Shown: in pieces, positions 1 to 5,730 of the stretch
Layout: each line of letters begins with the position of its first letter
How positions within the stretch are numbered: the first letter of the stretch is position 1
Origin: Bacteroidota bacterium
GTDB lineage: Bacteria; Bacteroidota; Bacteroidia; 2-12-FULL-35-15
Direction of reading: 5' to 3'
DNA: 5,730 nucleotides
Assembly: GCA_026391935.1 (NCBI GenBank)
Contig: JAPLDC010000154.1
Coordinates: forward strand, 1 to 5,730
Position numbers and translations under genes: made by a program
The notes under the pieces: model-generated
Seen by the model: only the letters and a program-made list of their open reading frames with translations
The model's database searches: none
Told to the model about the DNA's origin: nothing

Positions 1-1
1 A

Positions 2-166
2 AGTTTATCATTGACAGGAACAGGAAAAGTAAAAAGAAAACAAGCTATTAAAAGCAACATCTTGACTAAAAAATCTACTAAAGCAAAACGTGCTTTAACA
101 GGTACTACAATTGTAGATGTTACAGATTTGCCACGTGTAAAAGCAATGTTAACGATCGGAAAATAA
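2..166 (+). CDS. rpmI: 50S ribosomal protein L35, C-terminal part (5' end outside window)
   Basis: The frame is open from base 2 to a TAA at 164-166 and gives 54 residues. They contain the L35 pattern TGTGKVKRKQA, then a lysine-rich SNILTKKSTKAKRAL stretch, and end VKAMLTIGK. L35 is normally about 64-65 residues, so only about 10 N-terminal residues are missing to the left. L35 is a small basic protein of the large ribosomal subunit. Its identity is reinforced by rplT directly downstream, the conserved rpmI-rplT arrangement (often infC-rpmI-rplT). The 110-base gap to rplT is compatible with one transcript. Composition and codon use fit the neighbouring genes. Confidence 0.95.
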   Translation, partial: SLSLTGTGKVKRKQAIKSNILTKKSTKAKRALTGTTIVDVTDLPRVKAMLTIGK

Positions 167-276
167 TTTTCTGAACGACAAAAGATCAAAATACAGTTTA
201 ACTAATAATAACCAGGTCCTCAGTATTAAGTTTCTTTTAACTGTAAGAACGCTGAAACCAAAAAACAAAAAACAAC
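167..276 (+). other. rpmI-rplT spacer, possible weak leader structure
   Basis: This 110-base AT-rich spacer contains no gene. A weak hairpin is possible where CAGT-(AT)-TAA at 221-229 pairs with TTAACTG at 237-243, with a two-base bulge. In other phyla L20 represses its own operon by binding leader RNA, so a structure here could be regulatory, but that is inference. The purine- and A-rich stretch just before the rplT ATG has no Shine-Dalgarno sequence, as is usual in Bacteroidota. Confidence 0.3.
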
Positions 277-621
277 ATGCCTAGATCGGTTAACTCGGTG
301 GCTTCAAGAGCCAGAAGAAAAAAAGTATTAAAACAAACAAAAGGGTATTGGGGAGCAAGAAAAAATGTTCTTACAATCGCTAAAAACGTTTTAGAAAAAG
401 GTTTAACTTACGCTTACCGCGATAGAAAACAAAAGAAACGTAATTTCCGTGCTATTTGGATCCAACGTATCAACGCGGGTGTTCGTCCTTACGGAATGTC
501 TTACTCAGTATTTATGGGTAAAGTACACGCTAAAAATATCGACTTGAACCGTAAGGTTTTGGCTGATCTGGCGATGAACAATCCGGATGCTTTCAAAGCA
601 GTGGTTGAATCAGTAAAATAG
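277..621 (+). CDS. rplT: 50S ribosomal protein L20
   Basis: This complete gene encodes 114 residues, the normal size for L20. It begins MPRSVNSVASRARRKKVLKQ, the classic basic L20 N-terminus that threads into 23S rRNA. This is followed by KGYWGARKN (about residues 22-30), YAYRDRKQKKRNFRAIWIQRINA (about 45-67) and the C-terminal globular part with GMSYSVFM and NRKVLADLA. L20 binds 23S rRNA early in 50S assembly and in several bacteria represses its own operon. It follows rpmI in the standard order and is closed by a strong terminator shortly after the stop, so it ends the ribosomal protein transcript. The ATG at 277 is the only start that gives the conserved N-terminus. Nothing is unusual in the protein. 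Confidence 0.98.
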   Translation: MPRSVNSVASRARRKKVLKQTKGYWGARKNVLTIAKNVLEKGLTYAYRDRKQKKRNFRAIWIQRINAGVRPYGMSYSVFMGKVHAKNIDLNRKVLADLAMNNPDAFKAVVESVK

Positions 622-644
622 AATTTCAATATTCAATGCTACGA

Positions 645-680
645 CAAAAAAGTCTCCCGAAGTTTCGGGAGACTTTTTTG
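645..680 (+). terminator. Strong, symmetrical intrinsic terminator after rplT
   Basis: CAAAAAAGTCTCCCGA (645-660) is perfectly complementary to TCGGGAGACTTTTTTG (665-680), with a four-base AGTT loop at 661-664. The GC-rich core is GTCTCCCGA/TCGGGAGAC, flanked by A6 on the left and T6 on the right, so it could work in both directions. It lies 23 bases after the rplT stop. No gene on the minus strand reaches it within the window. Confidence 0.93.
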
Positions 681-694
681 TTTATTTTTACTAT

Positions 695-2098
695 ATGAGC
701 AAATCCTATCGCCTCTTCCTTTCCACAATTCTTACGCTTTTTGCTGGTTTATTGCTCATGCTTTGTTATTTCAATCGTTTGGCAACAGATGATTTTTACT
801 TTATCTGGGATGTTAGGAATCAAGGAATAATAAAAGGTGTTACGTCACAATATATGCAGTGGTGCGGAAGATTTGCGGCAACATTTTTTATGGATATTTT
901 TTACAAAGGATTTGATATCCAACAATCATATTATTCTTTATTTCCTTTTATTTCGGCTTCTTTGTTATTAGCAGGAGTATATTTTTTACTGAAAAATATA
1001 GGACGAAAATTGTTTTTAACTTTTTCAAAATCTCAATTTCTATTAGCATCCGCTTCTTTCACAGCAATGCTGTTTTTCCTGAGTTTTGATATTGGAGAAT
1101 CCTGGTTTTGGTTTTGCGGAATGAGCTCATATTTATGGAGTATCATTGCTTTTGTATGGGGATGTGTATTTCTCAGCAATTCAAAATACAAGATTCTTTC
1201 ATTATTTGGTGCAATTTTTTGTTTTATCTATATTGGTGGTTCATCGGAAGTATATTCCGCCATTTTTGGATTATTCTTCACAGTATTACTTTTCAAAAAT
1301 TATCTGAAGTTAAAAGACATAAGAATATTCCTTTCCAAAAAAAGAAATAAAAAACTCGTTTTTATCTATACTGTTTTTGCAATTTCTTTTTTGATATTTT
1401 TAATTGCTCCAGGGAATTACCTTCGAGATAGCCTTTTCCCTGAACATAAATTCTTTTACTCCTTTTTTATTACAGCAAAATCATTTATAAAATTCGGAAT
1501 ACTCTACCTGCCATTTAAACTGGTTTATATTTTAACTTTTGTTAGTCCATTTTTACTTATAGGAGAAAGCTGCAAATCATTCCCAATAGATAACTTTAAA
1601 ATTCCCTTTCGGACCTTTTTTTATAAAATAAGCATCGCATTTGTTGTGATCCTTTTTATTTTTTATTGGATGGTAGCATATGTAATGGTTGAATCAGGAC
1701 CTCCTAGAGTATTATTTCTAGTATCTTTCCTCCTATCGATATACTGTTGCTGCATTTTCTTTTTTGTGGGATACAAAGGGATCTTAAACAAAAAATATTT
1801 TGAAGTGTTTAAAATTACCGGGTTGGTACTCGGTTTCGGGATGATGATTTTTCTGATTTTTAGTCAGTACAAAACAGCCTCTACATACGCAAAAGCTTAT
1901 GACCTGAGGATAGACTACATTCTTGAATTAAATAATAGAATTGAAAAGGATACGGTAATTATCCTGACCCCTTTGCCTCCATCCGGAATGCTATATTCTT
2001 CTGAAATAACGAACGATACAAGTCACTTTACTAATAAGGAATTACGTCTAGGATACAAATTGAAATATCATGTAATATCTGAAAAGAAAAAAGATTAA
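695..2098 (+). CDS. Multi-pass membrane protein, DUF6056/GT-C glycosyltransferase-like
   Basis: This encodes a 467-residue, very hydrophobic protein with roughly 10-12 likely membrane segments. The first spans about residues 7-26. The following loop carries ATDDFYF (Asp32-Asp33) and then WCGRF (56-60), a spacing that I associate with DUF6056 proteins and that resembles the acidic first-loop motif of GT-C lipid-linked-sugar transferases. A second aromatic motif, GESWFWFCGMSSYLW, lies near residue 133-147. After the last membrane segment there is a soluble tail of about 75 residues ending in charged residues. A role in cell-surface polysaccharide or O-antigen modification is inference; no substrate can be assigned. 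The start is taken at the ATG at 695, which leaves a complete first membrane helix. No Shine-Dalgarno is present. The gene lies alone between ribosomal protein genes and serA, with no other surface-polysaccharide genes in view. Confidence 0.75.
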   Translation: MSKSYRLFLSTILTLFAGLLLMLCYFNRLATDDFYFIWDVRNQGIIKGVTSQYMQWCGRFAATFFMDIFYKGFDIQQSYYSLFPFISASLLLAGVYFLLKNIGRKLFLTFSKSQFLLASASFTAMLFFLSFDIGESWFWFCGMSSYLWSIIAFVWGCVFLSNSKYKILSLFGAIFCFIYIGGSSEVYSAIFGLFFTVLLFKNYLKLKDIRIFLSKKRNKKLVFIYTVFAISFLIFLIAPGNYLRDSLFPEHKFFYSFFITAKSFIKFGILYLPFKLVYILTFVSPFLLIGESCKSFPIDNFKIPFRTFFYKISIAFVVILFIFYWMVAYVMVESGPPRVLFLVSFLLSIYCCCIFFFVGYKGILNKKYFEVFKITGLVLGFGMMIFLIFSQYKTASTYAKAYDLRIDYILELNNRIEKDTVIILTPLPPSGMLYSSEITNDTSHFTNKELRLGYKLKYHVISEKKKD

Positions 2099-2162
2099 AG
2101 CCAATTTTGTATTCAAAAATTAGGTAAAATTGTACTCTTAAAATTCATTAAAAAATCACACG

Positions 2163-2835
2163 ATGACCAAAGTGCTTATAGCAACAGAAAAACCGTTTGC
2201 AGCTACTGCTGTTGATGGGATAAAAAAAACTTTTACTGATGCGGGTTTTGAAACTATCCTACTTGAAAAATACACCGATCCAAATGATCTAATTAATGCT
2301 GTGGCAGATGTGGATGCATTAATTATCCGCAGTGATAAAGCAAGCCGGCAGGTAATAGAAGCAGGTAAAAAACTTAAAATAATTGTCCGTGCAGGTGCCG
2401 GATTCGATAACATCGACCTAGTTGCAGCTACCGAAAAAGGAATTGTCGCAATGAATACTCCCGGTCAAAATTCAAATGCTGTTGCTGAACTTACCTTTGG
2501 GATGTTGGTTTTCATGGCAAGAGCAAATTTCAAAGGCGGCTCAGGAACTGAATTAAAAGGCAAAAAGCTTGGTATTCATGCATATGGAAATGTAGGAAAA
2601 AATGTTAGAAGGTTTAAAGAAGTTCTTTGTTGCAAGACCAGATTTTAAATACATATCTGATATTATGCCAGATTGCCACGCTGAACTTTTACAGTTCGAG
2701 AACAGATATTATTCAACCCCTAAAAAACAAGGTGCAGAAACTTCCGAAGCTAATATTAATGCAGGCTTTGCGGCAGCCAATCAAATTGTAAAATTCATCA
2801 AAAATGGTGATAAAACTTTTCAAGTGAACAAATAA
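2163..2835 (+). pseudogene. serA: Phosphoglycerate dehydrogenase (SerA-like), internal deletion plus frameshift
   Basis: Intact SerA oxidises 3-phosphoglycerate with NAD, the first step of serine synthesis. The N-terminal frame (2163-2648) gives a good match to the short Bacteroidota form: IIRSDKAS (54-61), VRAGAGFDNID (75-85), NTPGQNSNAVAEL (98-110) and the nucleotide-binding turn HAYGNVGKNV (139-148). It then runs out of family sequence as RRFKEVLCCKTRF. The C-terminal family sequence, EGLKKFFVARPDFKYISDIMPD to the STPKK and EANINAG motifs, resumes in the +1 frame from about 2608 and stops at 2833-2835. About 148 plus 75 residues remain, against roughly 306-320 in the family. Some 85-95 residues are missing, including most of the second half of the Rossmann fold and the catalytic Arg region. 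The junction lies near 2600-2608. The gene cannot make a working enzyme as written. An assembly or amplification artefact is possible, because the rest is well preserved. Confidence 0.88.
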
Positions 2836-2854
2836 TTTGATTTTCGACAATGTT

Positions 2855-2937
2855 GCGTTAGGGATTGCAGCGTAAATCCTTTTGATAGGAACGAACAAAA
2901 GATTGCAGCGAAAAGCCCGCCCCGTAAGGGAACGCCC
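2855..2937. repeat. Intergenic repeat element with GATTGCAGCG motif twice
   Basis: In the 151-base gap between the serA and DUF1015 genes, GATTGCAGCGTAAATCC (2863-2879) recurs as GATTGCAGCGAAAAGCC (2901-2917), 38 bases apart with two mismatches in 17. The block is bordered by GCGTT (2855-2859) and its reverse complement AACGC (2931-2935). It includes a small CCC-GTAA-GGG hairpin at 2921-2930 and is visibly more GC-rich than its surroundings. I recall similar GCAGCG-type spacers in many Bacteroidota genomes, so a dispersed non-coding repeat is the likely identity. No open frame of note is present, and there is no T-tract to make it a terminator. Confidence 0.6.
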
Positions 2938-2986
2938 AAAATAGTATAAAACAACACTTTATAATAAAAAATAAAACTTAAAAAAT

Positions 2987-4154
2987 ATGGCCATTTTAAA
3001 AGCATTTAAAGGAGTTCGACCACCACAAGAAATTATAAAATCCTTAGCATCTCGTCCATACGATGTATTGAATTCGAAAGAAGCACGCATTGAGGCGCAA
3101 GGGAATGAAGTTTCATTATTACATATAACAAAGCCGGAGATCGATCTTCCCGAGAGTTTGGATGAACACGATGAGCAGGTATATGCAAAAGCAAGAGAAA
3201 ATTTCGAAAAATTTCAGAAGAAAGGATGGTTGGTTGATGAAGAAAAAGAATGCTTGTACATTTATGCACAAACTATGAATGGACGTACACAGTACGGCTT
3301 GATGGGTTCTGCGGGAGTTAGTGATTAATGCTAACATTGAGCCGGTATTCTTTACATATCCTGCAGTAAAAGAAATTGATGAAATTGTTGAACGTATTGT
3401 AAAAAATCAAAAACCGGAGTACGATTTTGTTGCAGATGAAGGATTTGGACATCATTTCTGGGTAATTAAAGATGATGCAACGATAAAAAGTTTGATCGAC
3501 TTATTTGCAAAGGTTCCCTACACATATGTTGCAGATGGACATCACAGAACAGCTGCTGCTGCATTAGTAGGCAACGAGAAAAAACAAAAAAATCCAAATC
3601 ATACAGGAAATGAAGAGTATAACTACTTTTTGGCTGTTCATTTTCCCGGGAACCAATTAAGCATTATTGATTATAACCGTGTTGTTAAAGACTTAAACAA
3701 TTTAGCGCCATCCGAACTTTTAGAAAAACTTAAGATCGTTTTTGATATCGAAGAAAAAGGAACTGAAATTTATAAGCCGGCTAAACTGCATAATTTCAGT
3801 ATGTATCTGGAAGGCAAATGGTATTCAATGACTGCAAAACCAGGTACCTATACTGATAATGATCCTATTGGAGTGCTTGATGTAACCATACTTTCTAAAT
3901 TAATACTAGAAAGTCATTTAGGAATAAAAGATCTTAGAACTGATAAACGTATTGATTTTGTTGGTGGAATAAGAGGCTTAGGCGAATTAAAAAAACGCGT
4001 TGACAGCGGTGAGATGAAGGTAGCATTTGCTCTTTATCCTGTTTCCATGCAACAATTATTTGATATTGCCGATACCGGAAATATTATGCCTCCTAAAACA
4101 ACTTGGTTTGAACCAAAACTAAGAAGTGGTCTGGTAATACATAAATTATCCTAG
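2987..4154 (+). pseudogene. DUF1015 family protein, broken by internal deletion and frameshift
   Basis: Two adjoining frames together make one DUF1015 protein. The first (2987-3328, 113 residues) has the family N-terminus with ASRPYDVL (21-28) and runs through YAQTMNGRTQYGL before stopping after GVSD. The second resumes the family at INANIEPVFFTYP from 3324, in another frame. It carries the hallmark ADGHHR motif (3531-3548) and a complete C-terminus with DPIGVLDVTIL, DKRIDFVGGIRGLGELKKRVD and NIMPPKTTWFEPKLRSG, ending at 4154. Family members I know have about 25 residues between these parts, including a KKHE-TR--KEEDR segment that is absent here. With that segment the protein would be about 414 residues, the expected length. 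Read-through is impossible without losing this segment. The biochemical role of DUF1015 is not settled. In Bacteroidota it commonly follows serA, as here, which suggests a link to serine metabolism. It is either a recent pseudogene or an artefact. Confidence 0.87.
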
Positions 4155-4163
4155 ATGTAAAAA

Positions 4164-4213
4164 AAACAACTTATTCCCTCCCAGCAGCTATTAATTAGTT
4201 GTTTGGAGGGAAT
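4164..4213 (+). promoter_or_regulatory. Two interlocking inverted repeats (terminator or leader switch) before yggS
   Basis: AAACAACT (4164-4171) pairs with AGTTGTTT (4197-4204), and ATTCCCTCC (4173-4181) pairs with GGAGGGAAT (4205-4213). The arms alternate, so the two helices cannot be nested. They would be either mutually exclusive hairpins or a pseudoknot. The second hairpin is followed by TTGATCTTTTG, a poor T-tract, so it might be a weak terminator for the DUF1015 gene. The start codon of yggS is 16 bases beyond the last arm, so a leader role is equally possible. Function is inference. Confidence 0.45.
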
Positions 4214-4229
4214 TTGATCTTTTGAACAA

Positions 4230-4892
4230 ATGTCAATTGTAGAAAATCTTCATAAAGTAAAATCCTTATTACCTTCAAATGTTAATTTGATCGTGGTTAC
4301 AAAAACGCAGCCGATCGATAAGCTAATGGAGGTGTATAATTGTGGTCACAAGATCTTTGGCGAAAATAAAGTTCAGGAGCTTTTTGATAAATATGAAGTT
4401 TTGCCGAAAGATATTGAATGGCACTTGATCGGGCACTTGCAAACCAATAAAGTTAAATTTATTGCGCCTTTCGTTTCCTTGATCCATTCGGTAGACAGTT
4501 TAAAATTATTACAAGAGATAAATAAACAAGCTGAAAAAAATCAAAGAATAATAAATTGCTTGTTACAGATATATATTGCCGAAGAGGAAACTAAATTTGG
4601 ATTAAGTTTTTCAGAGGCAGAAGAATTGCTTTCATCGCTGGAATTGAAGGCGCTAAAGAACATAAAAATTACTGGTTTTATGGGAATGGCAACAAATACA
4701 GAACAAACAGAACAGATCTCATCAGAATTTAAATCCTTGAAACTCTTTTTTGACCGACAAAAAAATGTACAGCATTTAAATGTTAACCTTATCAATCTTA
4801 GTATGGGCATGAGTTCCGACTATATTTCCGCTATCAAAAATGGAAGTAATATGATCCGGGTTGGGAGTTCAATTTTCGGGGAAAGAGCCTGA
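4230..4892 (+). CDS. yggS: YggS/PLPBP-family pyridoxal phosphate homeostasis protein
   Basis: This complete 220-residue protein matches the YggS (COG0325, alanine racemase N-terminal-like barrel) family in length and motifs. It has VVTKTQP with the PLP-binding Lys25, FGENKVQE, WHLIGHLQTNKVK, IHSVDS, the EETKFGL segment, ITGFMGMAT, LSMGMSSDY and the phosphate-binding MIRVGSSIFGER near the C-terminus. The family binds pyridoxal 5'-phosphate in the cytoplasm without known enzymatic activity, and loss disturbs vitamin B6 and amino-acid pools. The ATG at 4230 gives the expected short N-terminal helix, and no Shine-Dalgarno precedes it. It lies 75 bases after the DUF1015 gene. Whether it shares that transcript depends on the hairpin region between them. 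All expected ligand-contacting motifs are present, so it appears functional, unlike the two genes upstream. Confidence 0.95.
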   Translation: MSIVENLHKVKSLLPSNVNLIVVTKTQPIDKLMEVYNCGHKIFGENKVQELFDKYEVLPKDIEWHLIGHLQTNKVKFIAPFVSLIHSVDSLKLLQEINKQAEKNQRIINCLLQIYIAEEETKFGLSFSEAEELLSSLELKALKNIKITGFMGMATNTEQTEQISSEFKSLKLFFDRQKNVQHLNVNLINLSMGMSSDYISAIKNGSNMIRVGSSIFGERA

Positions 4893-4962
4893 TTCCGTTA
4901 CTAACATGTTTCGCTTAGCAGAGGTAATTTGTCGATATTTAATTTGAAAATTTACATGAAAA

Positions 4963-4994
4963 TTGAGAATTTATAACAAAATAATATATATTTG
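4963..4994 (+). promoter_or_regulatory. Bacteroidota-type promoter for the cold-shock gene
   Basis: TATATTTG at 4987-4994 matches the Bacteroidota -7 consensus TAnnTTTG exactly, and TTG at 4963-4965 lies 21 bases upstream as a -33 element. Transcription would begin near 5000, leaving an AT-rich leader of about 30 bases before the ATG at 5031. The assignment rests on known consensus for the primary sigma factor of this phylum and has not been tested. Confidence 0.6.
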
Positions 4995-5030
4995 CCTAAT
5001 TAATTAAAAAAATAATCAAATTACATTACA

Positions 5031-5219
5031 ATGAAAACAGGTACAGTAAAGTTCTTTAACGAAGCAAAAGGTTTCGGTTTTATTAAAGATGAATCAGGTC
5101 AAGAAATTTTTGTTCATGCAACAGGTTTGGAAGACAAAATCAAAGAAAATGACACAGTAACGTTCGATGTTGCTGAAGGCAAAAAAGGTTTAAATGCGGT
5201 AAACGTAAAACGAGCTTAA
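5031..5219 (+). CDS. csp: CspA-family cold-shock domain protein
   Basis: This single-domain cold-shock protein of 62 residues is at the short end of the family (about 62-70). It begins MKTGTVKFFNEAKGFGFIKD. The RNP1 motif KGFGFI is at residues 13-18 and RNP2 IFVHA at 26-30, the aromatic surface that binds single-stranded nucleic acid. The rest of the five-stranded barrel follows to NAVNVKRA. Such proteins act in the cytoplasm as RNA chaperones; not all members are cold-induced, and the sequence does not show which applies here. It is a single-gene transcript, with its own promoter at 4963-4994 and a terminator directly downstream. The gene on the other side is convergent. Confidence 0.97.
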   Translation: MKTGTVKFFNEAKGFGFIKDESGQEIFVHATGLEDKIKENDTVTFDVAEGKKGLNAVNVKRA

Positions 5220-5236
5220 TATATTTTTGCTTTAAC

Positions 5237-5273
5237 AAAAAAACCGTTCTGTCAATAACAAAACGGTTTTTTT
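5237..5273 (+). terminator. Bidirectional terminator between csp and the convergent gene
   Basis: AAAAAAACCGTT (5237-5248) pairs perfectly with AACGGTTTTTTT (5262-5273). TGT/ACA (5250-5252 with 5258-5260) can extend the stem past one C-A mismatch, leaving a five-base CAATA loop. T-tracts are present in both orientations, so it can serve csp on the plus strand and the convergent gene ending at 5294 on the minus strand. Confidence 0.9.
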
Positions 5274-5293
5274 TATTGTTATATCTCGGTGAC

Positions 5294-5730
5294 TTACTCC
5301 TTTTTTGTCGAATCAACCAAAGGAGTTACCGGCGCTACAACTGCTTTAGGAGCAGGTTTAACCTTCTTTTTATTCTTTTGCGTTCCTGTAAAAGTGTAAG
5401 TATGAATAATTTTTCCTTTTTTACGGATAGTTGCTGTTCCGGAAATATTATCACCTTCAATAGTTCCTTCCCATGAAAAACGTCCCTGGTCTTCATTCTT
5501 AGCTTCAACAGTAATTTTGTAAACTGCCGAGCCAGAGGTCGAATCTACTTCGTTTTCAAAGTCAGCCTGCGTAAATTGAGCTTGGAGCATAAAGCTGGAT
5601 TTAAATTTTCCAGCAGGCAAAAAGCCTATTTCATCATTGACCGGTTCGGCTTTTTTCTTTCCTTCTTCAATGAGTTTTATTGTGTAAACCCGCCCATCAA
5701 TTGGTCCTTTCTTTTTAGCTTGCGCAAATA
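5294..5730 (-). CDS. Probable exported protein of unknown function (N-terminus outside window)
   Basis: The minus-strand frame is open from the right edge to a TAA at 5296-5294 and shows 144 residues. A TTG at 5620-5618 could be taken as a start, but the frame continues upstream without a stop. The first visible residues, FAQAKKKG, look like the end of a signal peptide with an A-Q-A cleavage site, so perhaps 15-20 residues are missing. The mature part includes DGRVYTIKLIEEG, LPAGKFKSSFM, then alternating polar/hydrophobic strands (AVYKITVEA, GRFSWEGTIEGDNISGTATIRKKG, IHTYTFTGTQK). The tail is rich in Lys, Pro, Ala and Val and ends DSTKKE. The pattern suggests a small all-beta domain with a flexible tail, in the periplasm or outside the cell. 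I do not recognise the family. It is convergent with csp and shares its terminator. Confidence 0.8.
   Translation of the reverse strand, partial: FAQAKKKGPIDGRVYTIKLIEEGKKKAEPVNDEIGFLPAGKFKSSFMLQAQFTQADFENEVDSTSGSAVYKITVEAKNEDQGRFSWEGTIEGDNISGTATIRKKGKIIHTYTFTGTQKNKKKVKPAPKAVVAPVTPLVDSTKKE

Noticed and set aside
1108..1350. Second open frame inside the membrane protein gene
   Set aside because: It is an out-of-frame shadow with no recognisable features; the main frame explains the coding signal.
2101..2124. Terminator after the membrane protein gene (CCAATTTT with AAAATTAGG)
   Set aside because: The stem is nearly all A-T with a bulge and no following T-tract.
2106..2132. Promoter for serA (TTTG followed by TAAAATTG)
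   Set aside because: The spacing is only 15 bases and the -7 box has a mismatch to TAnnTTTG, so the match is too weak to call.
2600..2650. Intron, intein or inserted element explaining the split serA
   Set aside because: The two halves overlap and family sequence is missing rather than interrupted; no inserted sequence is present.
2602..2835. A separate small gene of 77 residues starting at the ATG at 2602
   Set aside because: Its sequence is the C-terminal end of SerA; the start codon falls within the deletion junction by chance.
3321..3335. Programmed frameshift or stop-start coupling (TAATG) joining the two DUF1015 frames
   Set aside because: The ATG at 3328 is in neither DUF1015 frame, there is no convincing slippery run or downstream structure, and a frameshift could not supply the missing conserved segment.
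5276..5476. Plus-strand open frame overlapping the exported protein
   Set aside because: It begins at the terminator's T-tract and lies antisense to a longer frame with a plausible signal peptide and beta-domain pattern.
1..5730. CRISPR array, tRNA/rRNA gene, insertion sequence or phage genes
   Set aside because: No regularly spaced repeats, cloverleaf-like sequence, transposase motifs or phage proteins were seen on either strand.

Overview
This is an AT-rich bacterial window that most likely comes from a member of the Bacteroidota (Flavobacteriia/Sphingobacteriia-like; I cannot place it below phylum). Supporting signs are the lack of Shine-Dalgarno sequences before otherwise clear genes, a TAnnTTTG-type promoter before the cold-shock gene, the Bacteroidota-type SerA and DUF1015 proteins encoded side by side, and a GATTGCAGCG-type intergenic repeat of a style I associate with this phylum.

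Layout. At 1-621 are the end of rpmI (L35) and complete rplT (L20), the usual ribosomal protein pair, closed by a strong symmetrical terminator at 645-680. At 695-2098 is a multi-pass membrane protein resembling DUF6056/GT-C-like proteins, starting only 14 bases after that terminator. At 2163-4154 are two adjacent genes on the same strand, a serA-like phosphoglycerate dehydrogenase and a DUF1015 protein. Each is broken by an internal deletion that also changes reading frame, and a short repeat-bearing spacer lies between them. At 4230-4892 is an intact YggS-type pyridoxal phosphate homeostasis protein, preceded by a spacer with two interlocking inverted repeats. At 5031-5219 is a small CspA-family cold-shock protein with its own promoter and a bidirectional terminator. 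From 5294 to the right edge, on the minus strand, is the bulk of a probably exported small protein of unknown function, convergent with the cold-shock gene.

The most notable observation is the pair of deletions. SerA has lost roughly 85-95 residues, including the second half of its NAD-binding fold. DUF1015 has lost about 25 residues, including a conserved His-Glu/Arg segment. The remaining parts look well conserved, with no further stops. The lesions are therefore either very recent pseudogenisation of a serine-biosynthesis-linked operon or an artefact of amplification or assembly. I see no clear evidence of a new defence, mobile or regulatory system here. The remaining oddities (alternative hairpins before yggS, the terminator-adjacent start, the intergenic repeat) are modest.
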